From an uncultured Eubacteriales bacterium (GTDB lineage: Bacteria > Bacillota > Clostridia > Oscillospirales > CAG-272), in the NCBI GenBank assembly GCA_900556615.1, contig USPP01000145.1:1-5281 (forward strand): DNA of 5,281 nucleotides. The letters are read 5' to 3'. The notes beneath the pieces were generated by a model that searched no databases, had not been told where the DNA came from, and saw only the letters and a program-made list of their open reading frames with translations. This document shows positions 4,017-5,281 of the stretch, piece by piece (within the stretch, counting starts at the first letter, position 1; each line of letters begins with the position of its first letter). The position numbers and the translations under genes were made by a program.

Positions 4017-5281
4017 ATGGATTCGATTTTAAAATGGCTTAAGGATGTCGGTGAAGGCGGTCTTAACACTTACGGCAATGCAATCGCCGCCGCTACCTTG
4101 CTCGCAGCGGTGATTGCGCTTATTTACGTTGCGCTTACGGCAAAAAAGGTACTTCGTTATCCTGAGGGCAACGAGGTGATGATAGGAATATCAAAATCAA
4201 TAAGGAAGGGAGCAAAGGCATATCTCAAGCGTCAGTATAAAATAGTAGGAATCTTTTTTCTCGTTATGTTCCTTCTTCTCGGTGCGATGTCGCTTCTCGG
4301 TTACATAAATCGTTTTGTTCCCTTTGCGTTTGTTACGGGCGGATTCTTTTCCGCACTTTCCGGATTTATTGGAATGAAAATTGCGACCTCTGCCAATTCA
4401 AGAACAGCAAACGCTTGCCGTGGAAGCCTCAACAGCGGCTTGCGAGTCGCCTTCTCCGCAGGTTCGGTAATGGGACTTACGGTTGTCGGTTTGGGCCTTC
4501 TCGATATTTCGGTATGGTATATTCTGCTCAAGCTTGTTTTCAGACTTCCCGTAGAGGAGATATCGGGAGCGATGATTAATTTCGGTATGGGCGCGTCGTC
4601 AATGGCGTTATTTGCGAGAGTAGGAGGAGGAATTTTCACAAAAGCCGCCGATGTCGGAGCAGATCTTGTCGGTAAGGTAGAGGCAGGCATTCCGGAAGAC
4701 GATCCGCGAAATCCGGCTTGTATAGCAGACAATGTCGGAGATAATGTGGGAGATGTTGCCGGTATGGGAGCGGATCTGTACGAGTCCTATGTGAGTTCTG
4801 TTATTTCCGCCTCGGCACTTGGAATTACGGCGTTTAATGAGGTTGCGTCGGTTGACCGTACGAGAGCAATGCTGGTGCCGCTTTTGCTTGCCGCAGTCGG
4901 TGTACTTGCCTCGATTATCGGGACATTTTTTGTTCGGACAAAGGAAAATACCTCTCAGAAAAATCTTCTCGGTGCCCTGAGACGCGGAACCAATCTTTCT
5001 GCGGTCATTATTGCTCTTGCCGCTTATCCGATTGTCCGTTTTGCTCTCGGGAAAGATTTTATCGGGCTTTACGGTGCGATTCTGTTAGGGCTTGTTTCGG
5101 GAGTTGCGATAGGACTTTGTACAGAGTACTTTACTTCGGATTCCTATAAGCCTACAAAGCATCTTGCGAAAACCGCCGAGACCGGCTGTGCCACCGAGAT
5201 TATCGACGGTATCGGACTCGGTATGCTTTCAACGGCTGCTCCGATTGTGATTGTTTCGATCTGTATTCTCGGTTCATTCTT
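4017..5281 (+). CDS. hppA: Membrane-bound ion-translocating pyrophosphatase, N-terminal part
   Basis: The first 421 residues of a membrane pyrophosphatase, which hydrolyses pyrophosphate to phosphate and pumps H+ and/or Na+ across the membrane. Members have about 650-800 residues and up to 16 helices; the frame is open to the window edge, so the rest lies outside. GGGIFTKAADVGADLVGK (203-220) and DDPRNPACIADNVGDNVGD (228-246) are the pyrophosphate- and Mg-binding signature. They are followed by MGADLYESY (250-258), with D253 and E256 matching the ion-gate Asp and Glu of the Thermotoga enzyme. EYFTSDSYKPTKHLAKTAETG starts at 370. The first helix is at about 21-41. GGAGG (4002-4006) lies 10 bases before the ATG. 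The residues that separate K+-dependent from K+-independent types lie beyond the window, so the subtype and the pumped ion stay open. No catalytic residue in the visible part is missing. Confidence 0.96.
   Translation, partial: MDSILKWLKDVGEGGLNTYGNAIAAATLLAAVIALIYVALTAKKVLRYPEGNEVMIGISKSIRKGAKAYLKRQYKIVGIFFLVMFLLLGAMSLLGYINRFVPFAFVTGGFFSALSGFIGMKIATSANSRTANACRGSLNSGLRVAFSAGSVMGLTVVGLGLLDISVWYILLKLVFRLPVEEISGAMINFGMGASSMALFARVGGGIFTKAADVGADLVGKVEAGIPEDDPRNPACIADNVGDNVGDVAGMGADLYESYVSSVISASALGITAFNEVASVDRTRAMLVPLLLAAVGVLASIIGTFFVRTKENTSQKNLLGALRRGTNLSAVIIALAAYPIVRFALGKDFIGLYGAILLGLVSGVAIGLCTEYFTSDSYKPTKHLAKTAETGCATEIIDGIGLGMLSTAAPIVIVSICILGSF

Noticed and set aside
4301..4732. A 143-codon open frame on the minus strand
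   Set aside because: It is antisense to the conserved pyrophosphatase motifs; its proline- and serine-rich translation is typical of a shadow frame.

Overview
The window looks like a chromosomal segment of a spore-forming, anaerobic Firmicute of the class Clostridia, possibly near Ruminococcaceae/Oscillospiraceae. The evidence is a SpoVAF-type spore protein, strong GGAGG ribosome sites, AT-rich spacers between genes of moderate GC, a catabolite-repression-type operator, and a membrane pyrophosphatase common in gut Clostridia. The class assignment is an inference from gene content; the family is a guess.

Layout: (1) 1-62 is the right end of a small repeat element that continues off the left edge. 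(2) 218-1252, minus strand, encodes an extended short-chain dehydrogenase/epimerase with its own promoter (1291-1319) and a strong ribosome site. (3) 1386-1565 is a complete ~180-bp copy of the same element, followed by a perfect 16-bp tandem duplication. (4) 1685-3055, plus strand, encodes a SpoVAF/GerA-family spore germination membrane protein standing alone, without the rest of a spoVA operon. (5) 3069-3241 is a second full copy of the element in the opposite orientation. It abuts, and shares a TTAA with, an unrelated terminal-inverted-repeat element (3241-3409). (6) A promoter with perfect consensus hexamers at perfect spacing (3428-3456) is followed at once by a perfect 22-bp palindrome matching a cre/LacI-family operator (3463-3484). 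It drives a half-length TauE/SafE (TSUP) transporter gene (3526-3882). (7) A separate extended -10 promoter (3950-3978) precedes hppA, a membrane-bound ion-pumping pyrophosphatase that runs off the right edge (4017-5281).

The four genes do not form an obvious pathway. Each has, or probably has, its own transcription unit, and the spacers between them are filled with small non-coding repeats. The most unusual content is this repeat landscape: three copies of one mini-element family (a conserved core, terminal inverted repeats and a subterminal hairpin that varies between copies) plus a second family at a TTAA junction. The operator immediately downstream of a perfect-consensus promoter is the next most notable feature. 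No tRNA, rRNA, CRISPR array, known riboswitch or toxin-antitoxin pair was seen.
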